A stretch of 64,000 bases of DNA. Origin: Pristionchus mayeri (lineage: Eukaryota > Nematoda > Chromadorea > Rhabditida > Neodiplogasteridae). A program made the translations under genes and the position numbers. The stretch covers positions 23,698,619 through 23,762,618 of the forward strand of contig BTRK01000004.1 in NCBI GenBank assembly GCA_036245805.1. The letters run 5' to 3'. Position 1 is the stretch's first letter, and the number at the start of each line of letters is the position of its first letter. Shown piece after piece: positions 53,671 to 64,000 of this stretch. A model generated the notes under the pieces. It saw only the letters and a program-made list of their open reading frames with translations. It was not told the DNA's origin and did not search any database.

Positions 53671-56079
53671 CCGAAATTTTAACTTGAAAGGAATTATGAC
53701 TTCTCAAACAAGACTTCCGGCTTATAGGTTGTTTACAATTTATGGCTTCAAAACTTAAACTAAAAGTTGCCTGGCCTTAGATGCATCAATATTGTTTATG
53801 GGTTGAAGCAGTTCACCTCATTTAGAGCAATTGAGAAGGTTTCTTGAAATGCCTGAAGAGTAGCTAGAGTTGAGACGTGTAGAGGACCGAGATGGCTATA
53901 ATTCGACTTATGAGGCCGATTGTGTAAGTAGCGGACAATGTCCCATATGGTCAGGCACATTTTTTAAAAACTTGGGGAAATGAGTTCCACAGTGTGCTGA
54001 ACGAGCATCACGTCATGGTCAATTCCATTTTGCACTAGCTCGATTTGTTGAGCCAGACTGCACATGGGCACCACCTTCTTTTCTATTCATAAATATGGAG
54101 CCGATTATTGTACATGCTTCAAATTTCACAGCCTTGAGGTAATTACAGTACAAACGCGATGATTACGAAAGTTCAAAGTTTGTGATGTTATGAACATTTC
54201 GAGGTCTCGAGGCAATGGCTTTCGTATATTCTTTTTTTAAAAACCCCCCGACGAAATGGCTTACTTGCTGTAACAGAGTACCTGTGCTAACTATAGTCGC
54301 TATCAATAACTGGTTCTTCTTCGTTTTGTAAATTCTGAATCTAGTTATATACGATTTTAACTTTATATGAGGTGAGTTCAGTAAATCGATCATCCAAAGG
54401 AATATGAAAACACACAATTTGAATATAATTTCGCAAATAAACGCGGTTCGCGACGCATGTAAATTGCGGCGGAGGATAGACGCTGTAAATCTTTTAAGAT
54501 GTAACATTAAAATGTAATAGGCCTTTCACTCGGTCGCGATGAACGTGGCCGACTCCGCCCACCGTAAAAGACAAAATAGTGTAACCGAAATTTCGTTGCG
54601 AAACCATTTTAAAAATTGCCGCCTTGTGGCAAAGCTTAGCTACGGTATTTCGCGTCATCGAATACATTATTTTTGGTTGGAAGGCTGATTTTTTCTTTAT
54701 CTTTCGTTATTTGCAAGTGGCATTTATATTTGGTGTAAGTATTAACATTAATTTAATAATAATAACGCCCAGGCGCGACGAAACCATGAAAAAATAAATA
54801 ATGATTGTAGGTGGGAGGGTCATTGCGAGTCATTAAGGGTGAGAGAGATCTGCGACTATGGGGTGGCTCTCCAATCGACGCTTAAATAATATGTTTGGGG
54901 AAGTGCGAATAGTGTCGGGAAGTTGAGAATCAGAGATCGAAAAGACATGCTGCGCAAATAATTTAAAATTTTTAAGAATTTTATTTTTGAGAAAAACCTG
55001 CAGCTTTTTGATGATTCTGATTATTCTCGACGTCCTCTATCCAACGGTGTATCACTTTTTTACCTTGTGCTCATCGCTGGGTAAAATAAACGTGAAAATC
55101 GGTTTTTGAGACTGTGGTAGGTTTTTCTCAGCTGCGGCACGTTTTCCCAGAATGGGACCACGTTTTTATTTATTCATTCAATGGAGCCGATAATGTGCTG
55201 AATAAAGTTCGATGTGTTTGATAATGGAGGGTACGTTTTTTGAAATGTCGATATCTACATACTTTTTCGATCTATGTTGAGAATATATTACAATATTATT
55301 TACCCATATATAATACCAAAAGTAGGTTATATTTAAGTTTAGCCCGGCGCGAACTCTGGTATTGTTTCCAAGTGGGATACCAGGAGAAGTGTGCATGGAT
55401 ACTCCCCCAGTGGATTCCCAGGATCAGAGAGAGGGACAAGAGGGCGGAAATCATCCTACTAGTTTCTCAGAAGAGTTCCAAAGTGGTTTCCTAGGGAAAG
55501 TATGCGACTTCGCGTGCTCAATCTGCGCATTTTTGCGCGGGATCAACTTCATTTTATGAATTCATCGAGTTTCACGTATATTCGTCATGTTAATCTATTT
55601 CTGTTCACTAATCATTTACTCTCCACTCGTGGGTTTCAATTGAGTCCTCTTGACCTTAGATAGACTACTAGAAACGTTCTAATTCTCCCTTCGATAGATT
55701 TGGTCACATCTGATCGAGTTGTAATTATGGATCCTATAGCATTTCTGATTTTTTGCACTCGAAGTAATTTTATTATTGATCAGTGCAAAAGAGAAGATTC
55801 CAATGAATCAACTGCAATAATGGAAATTCGATGTGAAAGGCGAGTTTTATAGCTAATGATATGAGGGATAGCGGAGGAGAGAGGTGGTGGGGAGGTGAGA
55901 GGGTGAACGGACTGGGGAACTAACGTCATGAGGAAATGACAGGTATCATTTTGAATAAGCTTGGATAGATGAGGATTTAGTTAGAATCATAGATCGGTTT
56001 TACATTAACAGGAGCGAAGGATGTACTGTATTATGAGGGTATAACGGGTAGCGTATTATGCTGAACAATTTGATTAACG
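53671..56079. other. no recognised gene
   Basis: 2.4 kb of AT-rich sequence. Open frames at 54163-54507 and 55240-55559 lack recognisable motifs or splice support. No strong inverted repeats were noticed. Confidence 0.35.
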
Positions 56080-58790
56080 TTGACCCCTCACATTGTGTTT
56101 ATCACCGAATCTTGGCTAACTTCTCGTATACCTACCTCATTGATAATCGCTGATCTCCCATATCATGTCATTAGACGTGATCGTTCCAATGGCCGTGGAT
56201 GCGGTACACTTATTGCACTTCGTGACCCTTTTCCCTACTCTATTCTAGGTTCCATCCATAGTAGTCTTGAATCCCTCTCTATTGATCTGCTCACATCCTC
56301 TTCCTCTTTCATTCGTCTTTGTGTTGCGTACCGACTTCCTAGCTACAGTACTACCCAGACGGAAAATCTCGTTGATTGTCTCTCAGACCTTCTTTCCACT
56401 AGTCCCCACCCAATCATATTCATAGGAGACTTCAATAGAGACATCATCTCCAGTTCTATTCCAGCCACAGAGCAATCACTTCACTCCTTCGTCTCTACTT
56501 CCCATCTCACCCATGTAATCCGTAGTCCCACTAGAATAGATCGATGCATAGATTGGCTACTGGCTAGTGATCCATCCACAGTACACAACCTCTCTGTAAT
56601 TCCCCCCTTTCCTACATCCGATCATTTTGGTATATCCTTCTCTTTTGATTCTACATGCATCCCTCCCGCTCAATCATTAGTCAGAGATTTCGCTCGCGCC
56701 AACTATGACCAACTGTCGTCCTTCCTTCCCACTTTCGATTGGTTTACAACATTTTCACAAGCTCCTGCCCCTGAGAACACGTATTCCATATTTATTCCAT
56801 ATATTCCAACTTTGTGTCTGTAGTCCACCACGCAATTGATCTTTTCGTATCGTATCACAGTCCTAAGCCTACTATCCATTCTTATCCCCCTCATATTCGA
56901 AAGTTAATTAAACACCGAAATTCCTTGTTCACGAAGTATCATTTACTCTCAATACGCCCTCAATACGAAAAGTGCAGTAAAGATCTATTATAAAGCAGCT
57001 CTCACCATCATGCTAAACGGGCCATGATAACATTCCTCAGATTGTCTTTCGTAAATGTGCACATTCCCTCTCCCTCCCCCTGTGTGATATCTTCAACATT
57101 AGTATGGAAACCGGCACTGTCCCATCACTATGGAAATTCTCACTCATTACCCCAATCCCCAAACCAAACAATAATCCCCAGTCACCTGATTCTTATCGCT
57201 CTATCTCCATACTATCTCCTGCCACTAAAACAATGGAACGCCTTGTCAAAAATAAGCTTGCCCCTTACCTCTACCGCTTCAATATCATTCCCAATTACCA
57301 ACATGTTTTTCGATCCGGAGCATCTGTTCTTACCAACCTTTTAGACTGTGAAAATGACTGGACTCTAGCCAACTCCCGTAAAGAGCAAACTGATGTTATT
57401 TATCTTGATTTCTCTCGTGCATTTGAAACCGTCCCCTTTCCTAAAATTCTCTCTAAATGCTTGCATTATGGTATCAATGGTAACCTTCTAAATTGGATCT
57501 CTGATTTTGTAACGGATAGGCTTTTCTCGGTAAGATTAGGTACTACCGTATCCAAGTCCTTCCCTGTCCATTCCGGCGTACCGAAAGGATCTGTACTAGG
57601 ACCCATTCTATTCTCCATTTATATATCTGATATAACACATGTCCTTGCTCCCTTCCCCGATGTGTGTGTAAAAGCATACGCGGATGACATTAAGATTTAT
57701 GTTTCCTACACCAATAATACTAAAGCCTCTCGCACTTCCCAATTACAGTATGCTCTAGATGCCATCTACTCGTGGACTGTATCCAATCAATTGTCTCTTT
57801 CGGAATCTAAATGCACTCATCTTCACATTGGTTCCTCACCTGCTCCCCAATATCTCATTAATAGCGTTGTCCTCGAGCAAGTCTCCCAACAACGTGATCT
57901 CAGTGTACAAGTATTTCCCACCCTAAATAACTCTGCCAGTATTGACGATCGTGTCCAAAAAGCTACCATTGTCATGCATATTATGCTTCGTGCTGTATCC
58001 GTTAATGATCCCACTATCATACATTCTCATATCCTCGGACTCCGAGGGTAGCCACTTTAAAATAATTTAGTCTGCCCGATCTAGGAGTAGGCTCAAAAGA
58101 TGCGCTGTGGGGCGCCGATAACAAATCACCTTGGTAGCCAGTTATATTGCCATCCAAGAGAACGGGGGGCACTTATATGCAAATACAGTAATTTTTTGCA
58201 TTTTTCCAACTATGGTCTAGAGACTCGGGAGTAGGCTCAAAAGATGGGCCGTAGTGTGCAGATAACAAATCACCTCCTTGGGAGCCACTTTTATTGCCAT
58301 CCCAGGGAATGGGAGCCACTTATATTGTTTCGCCGAGGTTAATGAAAATGTATGCCCACTATCCTTATCAAATGCTTTAAGACATATGTTCTCCCTCACA
58401 TTGAATTCGCTTGCCCTTTCTGGAACCCTCATATTAAAAAACAGAGTCAGAAGCTTGAGAAAATCCAACAAAAAATCACTCGTATTCTATACTATCGGTG
58501 TTTTCAGTCTCCGTCATATCCTCTTGGTCTACCATCCTATTCTCAACGTCTGTCTTTCCTGGGTCTTTAAGCGCTTTTTGAGAGGAGAGTCACTTATAAT
58601 TTAGTCCTGGCCCGTAGGATTATGTATGGAGGCACCATACTCGATAGAAGTAATTTTTTCCTGTTTGCTCCCCTAAGAGAAAGGACCAACAACTTTGGAA
58701 TCCATATTGAGAAAATCAAATCCACACCTCGATACCACTGTTTTTCTCGTAGTTTCTAGGATTTTAAACGCTCTTCCTACCCATGTAAGG
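56080..58790 (+). pseudogene. non-LTR retrotransposon (endonuclease plus reverse transcriptase), decayed
   Basis: 56080-56823 encodes an APE-type endonuclease (FITESWL, IFIGDFN, SDHFGI). A frameshift near 56780 passes to SVVHHAIDLFV. 57104-58051 encodes reverse transcriptase with SYRSISIL, VIYLDFSRAFETV, HSGVPKGSVLGPILF and the catalytic AYADDIKIYV. 58352-58570 gives the C-terminal region (YVLPHIEFACPFWNP). A 280-bp tandem insertion (about 58055-58340) separates it from the RT core. There are stops between blocks, no full ORF, and the 5' end is truncated. The layout suits a CR1/Jockey-type LINE; the clade is not certain. Confidence 0.85.
58055..58340. repeat. imperfect tandem repeat inserted in the LINE
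   Basis: The words ggagtaggctcaaaagatg, gataacaaatcacct and attgccatcc occur twice, about 140 bp apart, interrupting the RT region. Confidence 0.6.
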
Positions 58791-59303
58791 GGCCAAGTCA
58801 GGAGAATACGGTGTATGAGGGAGAACCATCCAGCCATATTTGGACAGCTCATGCTTGACCTGCCGTGCAACATGTGGTCGGGCGTTATCGTGTTGATTGT
58901 ACACTTTCTTGCCGTTCAGGGCAGATTGTGCGAATTTCTTCTTGAGATTCCGTAGTTGTTTAGTGTAGACATATCCAGTAATAATCCGCTTCTCGGGTAG
59001 GAGCTCCCAGTAAATCGGGCCATCCACTCCCCACCAGGCAGAGAGCAAGATTTTCATAGGGTGAAGGTCAGGCTTTACGACGCCCTGTGGGGTCTCATTG
59101 GCATCCACCCACTGTGCCCTCCTATGGTGATTCTCATAGCAGGCCCACTTCTCGACCCCTGTTATGAGACGGTCCAACCATCGATCTCCAGTGTGAAAAG
59201 TGAGTAGAGAAAGGGAATCGTCGACACGGTGGTCAAACTGGTCTTGGGTCAATTTGTGGGGTATTAAACGGCCTAGCTTCTTCTTCTTGCCAATGGAGAC
59301 CAA
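58764..59303 (-). pseudogene. mariner transposase fragment, catalytic Asp replaced
   Basis: Reads GVEKWACYENHHRRAQWVDA, YNQHDNARPHVARQVKHEL and HTPYSPDLAP. The first catalytic Asp of the usual GDEKW is Val (GVEKW), and the frame runs into LINE sequence after SPDLAP, before the third Asp. The N-terminal part, up to about 59540, is in other frames. Inactive. Confidence 0.8.
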
Positions 59304-59778
59304 TCATTTTACGATGGTGCTTTGCGATACCCCAAGTGTGGCTGCCATGTCGCGGGTATTTGGAAAGGATCCAATTCCACTACGATCCGTAGCGCATCCA
59401 AATCCAGCTCGGGTGGCCTCCCAGACCGGTCATGATCATCCATGGAAAAGTCCCCCTTCTCGAAGAGTTGGTATCAATTGGGCATGGTCTGGTAGTGCGT
59501 GGAATATGAATCGTACACTTCAGCCAAATGACGTTCCTATTCCTTCATTGTAGTGTGAGAGAGGAATACGAATAACAGAACGTTGCGGATGTGCAAGGCC
59601 GTGGGAACAAACATCGTGGTCTTACTAGTGGCAGAATGAAAGGCGTGGAATGGGGAGTTGTTGACCACATAGTCCCTTTGTCATGTGTTATTCACTAGAG
59701 GCGAGGGAACACCAAAGGTCTCGTGCACTGAGCAATGATCGAGCAAAACAGTTTATAAAGACTTTCTGTTCAACCTAA
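58791..59778 (-). mobile_element. mariner relic joined to the LINE, one end missing
   Basis: The right end ttctgttcaacctaa resembles TTAGGTTG mariner termini and precedes TA. The left end is missing: transposase homology begins abruptly at ccaagtcagg (58793), inside LINE sequence. Same family as 37340-39542 by shared words around caagtcaggagaa and gagaaccgtcc. Confidence 0.75.
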
Positions 59779-59803
59779 TATATATATATATATATATATA
59801 TAT
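59779..59803. repeat. TA microsatellite
   Basis: An uninterrupted (TA)n tract at the mariner edge, followed by caggctggtgcataagt, which looks like another mariner-type end without a visible partner. Confidence 0.8.
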
Positions 59804-60916
59804 CAGGCTGGTGCATAAGTTTTTTCCAATTTCAACTTGTGAAGCTTTTCACATATTACAGTCTTTGGCTCTAATTGATTTTCATTTTGATTATCATATA
59901 TTACGAATGCATGGATACTCTCTTAAGCGCACTTTAGTACAGACCTATTGAGATCGCCTTGTGGCCATAGAGTGAGGTCAAAGTAGTCTCGACTACGAAT
60001 TTCGGAATGACTTTAACAGGTTAGAGCTCTCCAGTGTGTAGTGATCAGGTGAAATCATCAACACTATCGTGAAGTGTGATGAACGTACATCACGAATATA
60101 CATGTGAATCGTGTTTGGCGCAAATGACCTGCTCACAATAGGAGCAAATTTCAATGTTGGGTTCAGCTAAACGTGATCAAATTCACTTCCCCGCACCGTG
60201 ATTCCGTTCGCTTTGTGATATCGAAACCAAACCCATCTCAGCATACAGTTACTACCATGAGGAGTTTGAAATTGCGTTATTGTGGACATTCATCGCTGCA
60301 ACCAAAATCTGCAGTCATCAACATTTTTATGACGAAATTTGCACATCGAAATCAATGTATTTCACAGCTTCCTGATTAGATGATAGATAGATGTCCCACG
60401 TTTTTGTGTTCGTTAGCATCAGCTACCCTTGGCCTATTACTCAATAGCTTCACATAGTGGCGGCATTCCTGTGCATTCAGAAAATGGACTCTAGAAATAA
60501 TCAACAAAAGTCAAAATTTTGATCGGATAGTCCAATAATCGGATTTTGGAAAAAAGTCTCTTTTTGAAAAGGGGATGATGCGATGTCTCAAATTTCACCA
60601 ATGGTAAAGTAGCCCCATAGTGCAAGATTAAAGCGCCCCTATAAACAAGCCAGTCTCTTTAGCACATAAGGCAAGAAAAATGAGATATCACGTGGAATTT
60701 CTTTCCAGCTTGTATGATTAGTCACTCCCTAATTCTGTGATTAATTAGCACCGATTTCAACCTATTATTTGAAAATGCATTCAAGGGGCTTCTCAATAAT
60801 GTATGTGAAGATGTCCAGCCAATTTTTCCTGCAAAACAAGAGCGCGCCCAAGTTTTTCAATATTTATATGAGCAATTCACTTTTGGTTAACCTTTCATTT
60901 CTAGTATGATTTTTTA
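59804..60916. other. no recognised gene
   Basis: AT-rich. Begins with a possible lone mariner-type terminal repeat and contains the inverted counterpart of 26779-26900 at about 60537-60645. No exon supported. Confidence 0.35.
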
Positions 60917-62797
60917 TGTATATCACATGTATCACGAGTCAGCGGAGGTACCCGGGAACATTTTTCAAAAATATATCTCCGTTCTGGCTTATATTATGGT
61001 GGGATATTACCCAGGAGAGAAGATTTCGAAAAATATAGGTCATTGGCTCCAGAGCCGGCTTTTAGGAATTTTCCGGTTTTGCACCTGGTTATGCAGTTTC
61101 TCAGCTCCCCGATGAGCTAGAGAGATGGCATGGTGCTCAAAAGGTGTTGAAAATTATTTCAAACAACATTTATGTTGACAACTTCTCCGTAGGACGAAGT
61201 AGAAAAATGTTACGGACGAAAATGCTAGATCTTTGCCGATAATTAAATGTTTTCACTGTAATGCCGGTGACTATCCCGGGTTTTCTTTTCAGAAAATGAA
61301 AGATCGACTCAATATACGTTTGGAAAAAAATAATGCAAAAATTTTTATTAGGGTATATTTTGACTTTTTTAATGTTAAATGATAGATAGTGACTAAGGCA
61401 TGTACAAAATCTTTCCACATGTGATTCGATAAATCTCAGAATGATGTTAGTTGGTAGCATTGGAAGTTTTAAGATGTTAGAAGTAAAATGGCAATGAGAA
61501 ACTAGAATTTTGTTACCTTTTGAAAAATCGATTTTGTCAGCATCGATTTTTCACATGTTTGGGTGCTTTAAATTTGATAATACAGAATCGTGGTCATCCA
61601 ACTCAGAAGGATTGCTTAAGTAGGCCTCGCATACATTGAACATTTCGCTAATTGGAAGATAGCATCCTTTCTGTTTCTTCGTAAGATTCGCTCAAACTTG
61701 CGCCCGCCGAGGTATCGAAAATTTCAAAGTTTCAACAATGATGAAATGGAGAATAACCTCGACCGTATTTGTGCGTCAAAAATCTATTTATAAATGTTTA
61801 AAACGGAAAACACAGAAAAAAGCCACGAATTCGATGAAAACTATACATGAAATTGTAATTGTACAATTTTTGAAAAACATATTTTTAACAGAACAAGAGT
61901 GCGGTATTATCGACTTTATATGAACAAATAATTTATATGCAGATTTTTAATATACAAATCTGTTAATGTTTCATCGCCATTTGATCATTATCGGAACTTT
62001 AAAAATTTCCACTCCTCCGCGGACCCAAGTTTGAGCGAATCTTATGAAGAAATAGAAAGGATGCTATCTTCCAATGTATGCGAGGCCTACTTAAGCAATC
62101 CTTCTGAGTTGGATGACCACGATTCTGTATTATCAAATTTAAAGCACCCAAACATGTGAAAAATCGATGCTGAAAAAATCGATTTTTCAAAAGGTAGCCA
62201 AATTCTAGTTTCTCATTGCCATTTTACTTCTAACATCTTAAAACTTCCAATGCTACCAACTAACATCATTCTGAGATTTATCGAATCACATGTGGAAAGA
62301 TTTTGTACATTCATTAGTCAAAATCTATCATTTAACATTAAAAAAGTCAAAATATACCCTAATAAAAATTTTTGCTTTATTTTTTTCCTAACGTATATTG
62401 AGTCGATCTTTCATTTTCTGAAAAGAAAACCCGGGATAGTCACCGGCATTACAGTGAAAACATTTAATTATCGGCAAAGATCTAGCATTTTCGTCCGTAA
62501 GATTTTTCTACTTCGTCCTACGGATAAGTTGTCGACATAAAAGTTGTTTAAAATAATTTTCCGCACCTTTTGAGCACCTTGCCATCTCTCTAGCTCATCT
62601 GGGAGCTGAGAAATTGCATAACCAGGTGCAAAACCGGAAAATTCCTAAAAGCCGGCTCTGGAACCAATGACCTATATTTTTCGAAATCTGCTCTCCTGGG
62701 TATTATCCCACCATAATCTGGACCAAATCGGGCACACAAATTTTGAAAATGTTCCCGGGTGGTCAATATTTCATCCGCTGACTCATGATACACGCGA

Positions 62798-62800
<3 letters not shown>
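60917..62800. mobile_element. 1.9-kb foldback (TATCACGAGTCAG ends), copy 2
   Basis: The left end atcacatgtatcacgagtcag and the right end ctgactcatgatacacgcg are inverted. The arms include two nearly identical inverted frames (MLPTNIILRFIESHVERFCT, plus strand 62250 and minus 61460), which are simply mirror images. The axis is near 61860. Related to 40371-42246 by its ends. Confidence 0.82.
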
Positions 62801-62828
<28 letters not shown>

Positions 62829-62830
62829 TG
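62796..62830. repeat. AT microsatellite and T-run
   Basis: (AT)n followed by a T-run at the edge of the foldback; possibly tail expansion at the insertion boundary. Confidence 0.75.
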
Positions 62831-62910
62831 CATGGACATTTTTGGACATTCATAACTACTACATGGGAAATGTAGGTAAAAATCTGATTTTTGCATAGGA
62901 ATGTTGAAAA

Positions 62911-63147
62911 TGTATTGAAGATCTGATTTCCAACTTTTTAGAGCGATTGGATATCTTTCCTGCCCGCGGCGAACGTTTTACGGAGGTATATTGGTGTTGA
63001 GAAACACCATGTTTACCCCTATGAGCGAGAGAGTACAGGCGTAAACAAGGTGTTTCCCGGCCCTAGTATACCTCCGATAAACGAATGCCGCGGGCAGGAA
63101 AGGTATCCAATCGCTCTAAAAAGTTGGGACTCAGTTCTCCAATACAT
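62911..63147. mobile_element. 237-bp hairpin MITE
   Basis: The left gcgattggatatctttcctg and the right caggaaaggtatccaatcgc are inverted, and the outer arms tgtattgaagatctgatt and ctcagttctccaataca are similar. A GC-rich half (cccgcggcgaacg) flanks the loop. Confidence 0.75.
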
Positions 63148-63160
63148 TATGAACTGCCCA

Positions 63161-63838
63161 CTCAGGCAACTCGTTTTCAATCTAATTAGAAGAGCCCTTT
63201 GATTATAATCTTATTTGAAGATTTTAAAATATAAATAGAAAAGGTTCAGTTTTTTATCTTTTTATATTGTGATTAAAATTTTGTTCGAGAAATTGAAATC
63301 AAATTAGCAGAATTTAGCATCTAATAGCAATCTAATTAGATAGTAAAAAAAGGTTTCTAATCCGTCGTGTGTAGAGCGCAGGCTGTCGTCACATTCTCAA
63401 GTTTGATGTTCATTACATCACGATCAGTTCTGTGATTTGTACATCACGATTCATTCTGTGATTTGCTATTCAGAGTAGGTTCCCCGCGTTCTGAATTTTT
63501 GAATCGTCCTCAATTACTCTGGGATTGTTGGACGCGAATGCTCATCAGTGGAGCGTTTGTAAATAAACTATTGTCGAATTTTTCAGAAGCGAAATCATAA
63601 TCTAATTAGAAGAAACTATATTCCGTTTAGAAAATTTTGCAATCTAATCAGAAAAATAGTGGAATCTAATAAGAAATGTTTGCAATCTAATTAGACGATC
63701 CAGATATTTTCAATCTAATTAGAAAGTTTTCGAATTTGTTCTGAAGATTTTAGAATCTAATTTAGCCATGGTTACTTCTAATATTACTCGAATTAGATTC
63801 TAAACTTTTCTAATTAGATTGAAAACGATTTGCCTGAG
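63161..63838. mobile_element. element with TIRs and multiple AATCTAATTAGA motifs
   Basis: Starts ctcaggcaactcgttttcaa and ends with the inverse (ttgaaaacgatttgcctgag). The 680-bp interior carries about ten variants of aatctaattagaa. No coding capacity. Confidence 0.75.
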
Positions 63839-63920
63839 CATTTCCTGCAAGGAGAATTCACCCAAGTTTTCGAAAATTTGATGTGACATCCATTGTCCGA
63901 ATAGCAATCCCTTGAGGTAT

Positions 63921-63992
63921 GCCCGTTTGGTGTAGTGGTTAGCTTGCTTGACTATGCTTTTTGCTCCCCGGGTTCGATTCCCATCAATGTCC
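63921..63992 (+). tRNA. tRNA-like sequence, probably degenerate
   Basis: Good A-box (tggtgtagtgg) and B-box (ggttcgattcc) elements are spaced as in a tRNA, but acceptor and T stems pair poorly (about three of seven and three of five pairs). No reliable anticodon arm. Could be a tRNA pseudogene or SINE head. A similar B-box relic is on the minus strand near 52330. Confidence 0.35.
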
Positions 63993-64000
63993 ACATTTTT

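Noticed and set aside
61170..62540. Two matching 96-aa frames (MLPTNIILRF...)
   Set aside because: They are mirror images in opposite arms of a foldback, so the identity reflects the palindrome and not a gene pair.
63161..63838. CRISPR-like regular repeat array of AATCTAATTAGAA
   Set aside because: Spacing is irregular, the motifs are variable and palindromic, and the whole lies between TIRs in a eukaryotic genome.

Overview
The window looks like a nematode chromosome arm, probably a rhabditid-type (clade V-like) species. The recognisable genes have close nematode counterparts: a UNC-5 netrin receptor, a PDHX/E3BP-like pyruvate dehydrogenase subunit, a nucleoredoxin-like thioredoxin-fold protein and copies of RPL26. 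Many introns are only 41-53 nt long, and mariner elements are abundant. Most of the DNA is a dense, nested accumulation of DNA transposons, mainly non-autonomous.

Layout. (1) 337-6852, plus strand: the 3' part of a PDHX-like gene in seven exons, with two large introns filled by palindromic elements. (2) 7260-13866, plus strand: a five-exon nucleoredoxin-like gene with a WCPSC active site; its last intron is 5.9 kb of nested transposons. (3) 14125-22490, minus strand: an apparently complete unc-5 gene. I resolved 18 exons whose phases all agree, giving 838 codons: signal peptide, two Ig domains, two TSP1 domains, a TM segment, ZU5, UPA and death domain. It converges on the nucleoredoxin gene, and the two share a compact, overlapping poly(A)-signal region. 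(4) 23-31 kb: large foldback and long-TIR elements. (5) 31605-32182, minus strand: the 3' end of an ankyrin-repeat gene with a TTAA-type MITE in its last intron. (6) 33.4-36.6 kb: a foldback, a small 8-bp-TSD MITE, and a complete mariner with an uninterrupted 339-aa transposase. (7) 37.3-39.5 kb: a mariner relic that contains a 1.2-kb element carrying a three-exon RPL26 pseudogene. The same element occurs again at 46.2-47.5 kb inside an unrelated palindrome. (8) 40-50 kb: more foldbacks, a 480-bp tandem duplication and homopolymer-capped palindromes. (9) 51413-51799, minus strand: a small two-exon gene for a predicted 90-aa membrane protein. (10) 56-59.8 kb: a decayed non-LTR retrotransposon fused to a mariner relic. 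(11) 60.9-64 kb: another 1.9-kb foldback, AT-repeat elements and a tRNA-like sequence.

The most unusual feature is the duplicated RPL26 carrier. Each copy has about 11-bp terminal inverted repeats and sits between 6-7-bp target duplications. Each retains intron sequence and shares the same disabling lesions with the other, so it behaves as a Pack-type gene-capturing DNA transposon and not as a processed retrocopy. The window also contains its own empty site for a TTAA-specific MITE family. All calls come from reading the sequence; no database search was possible.
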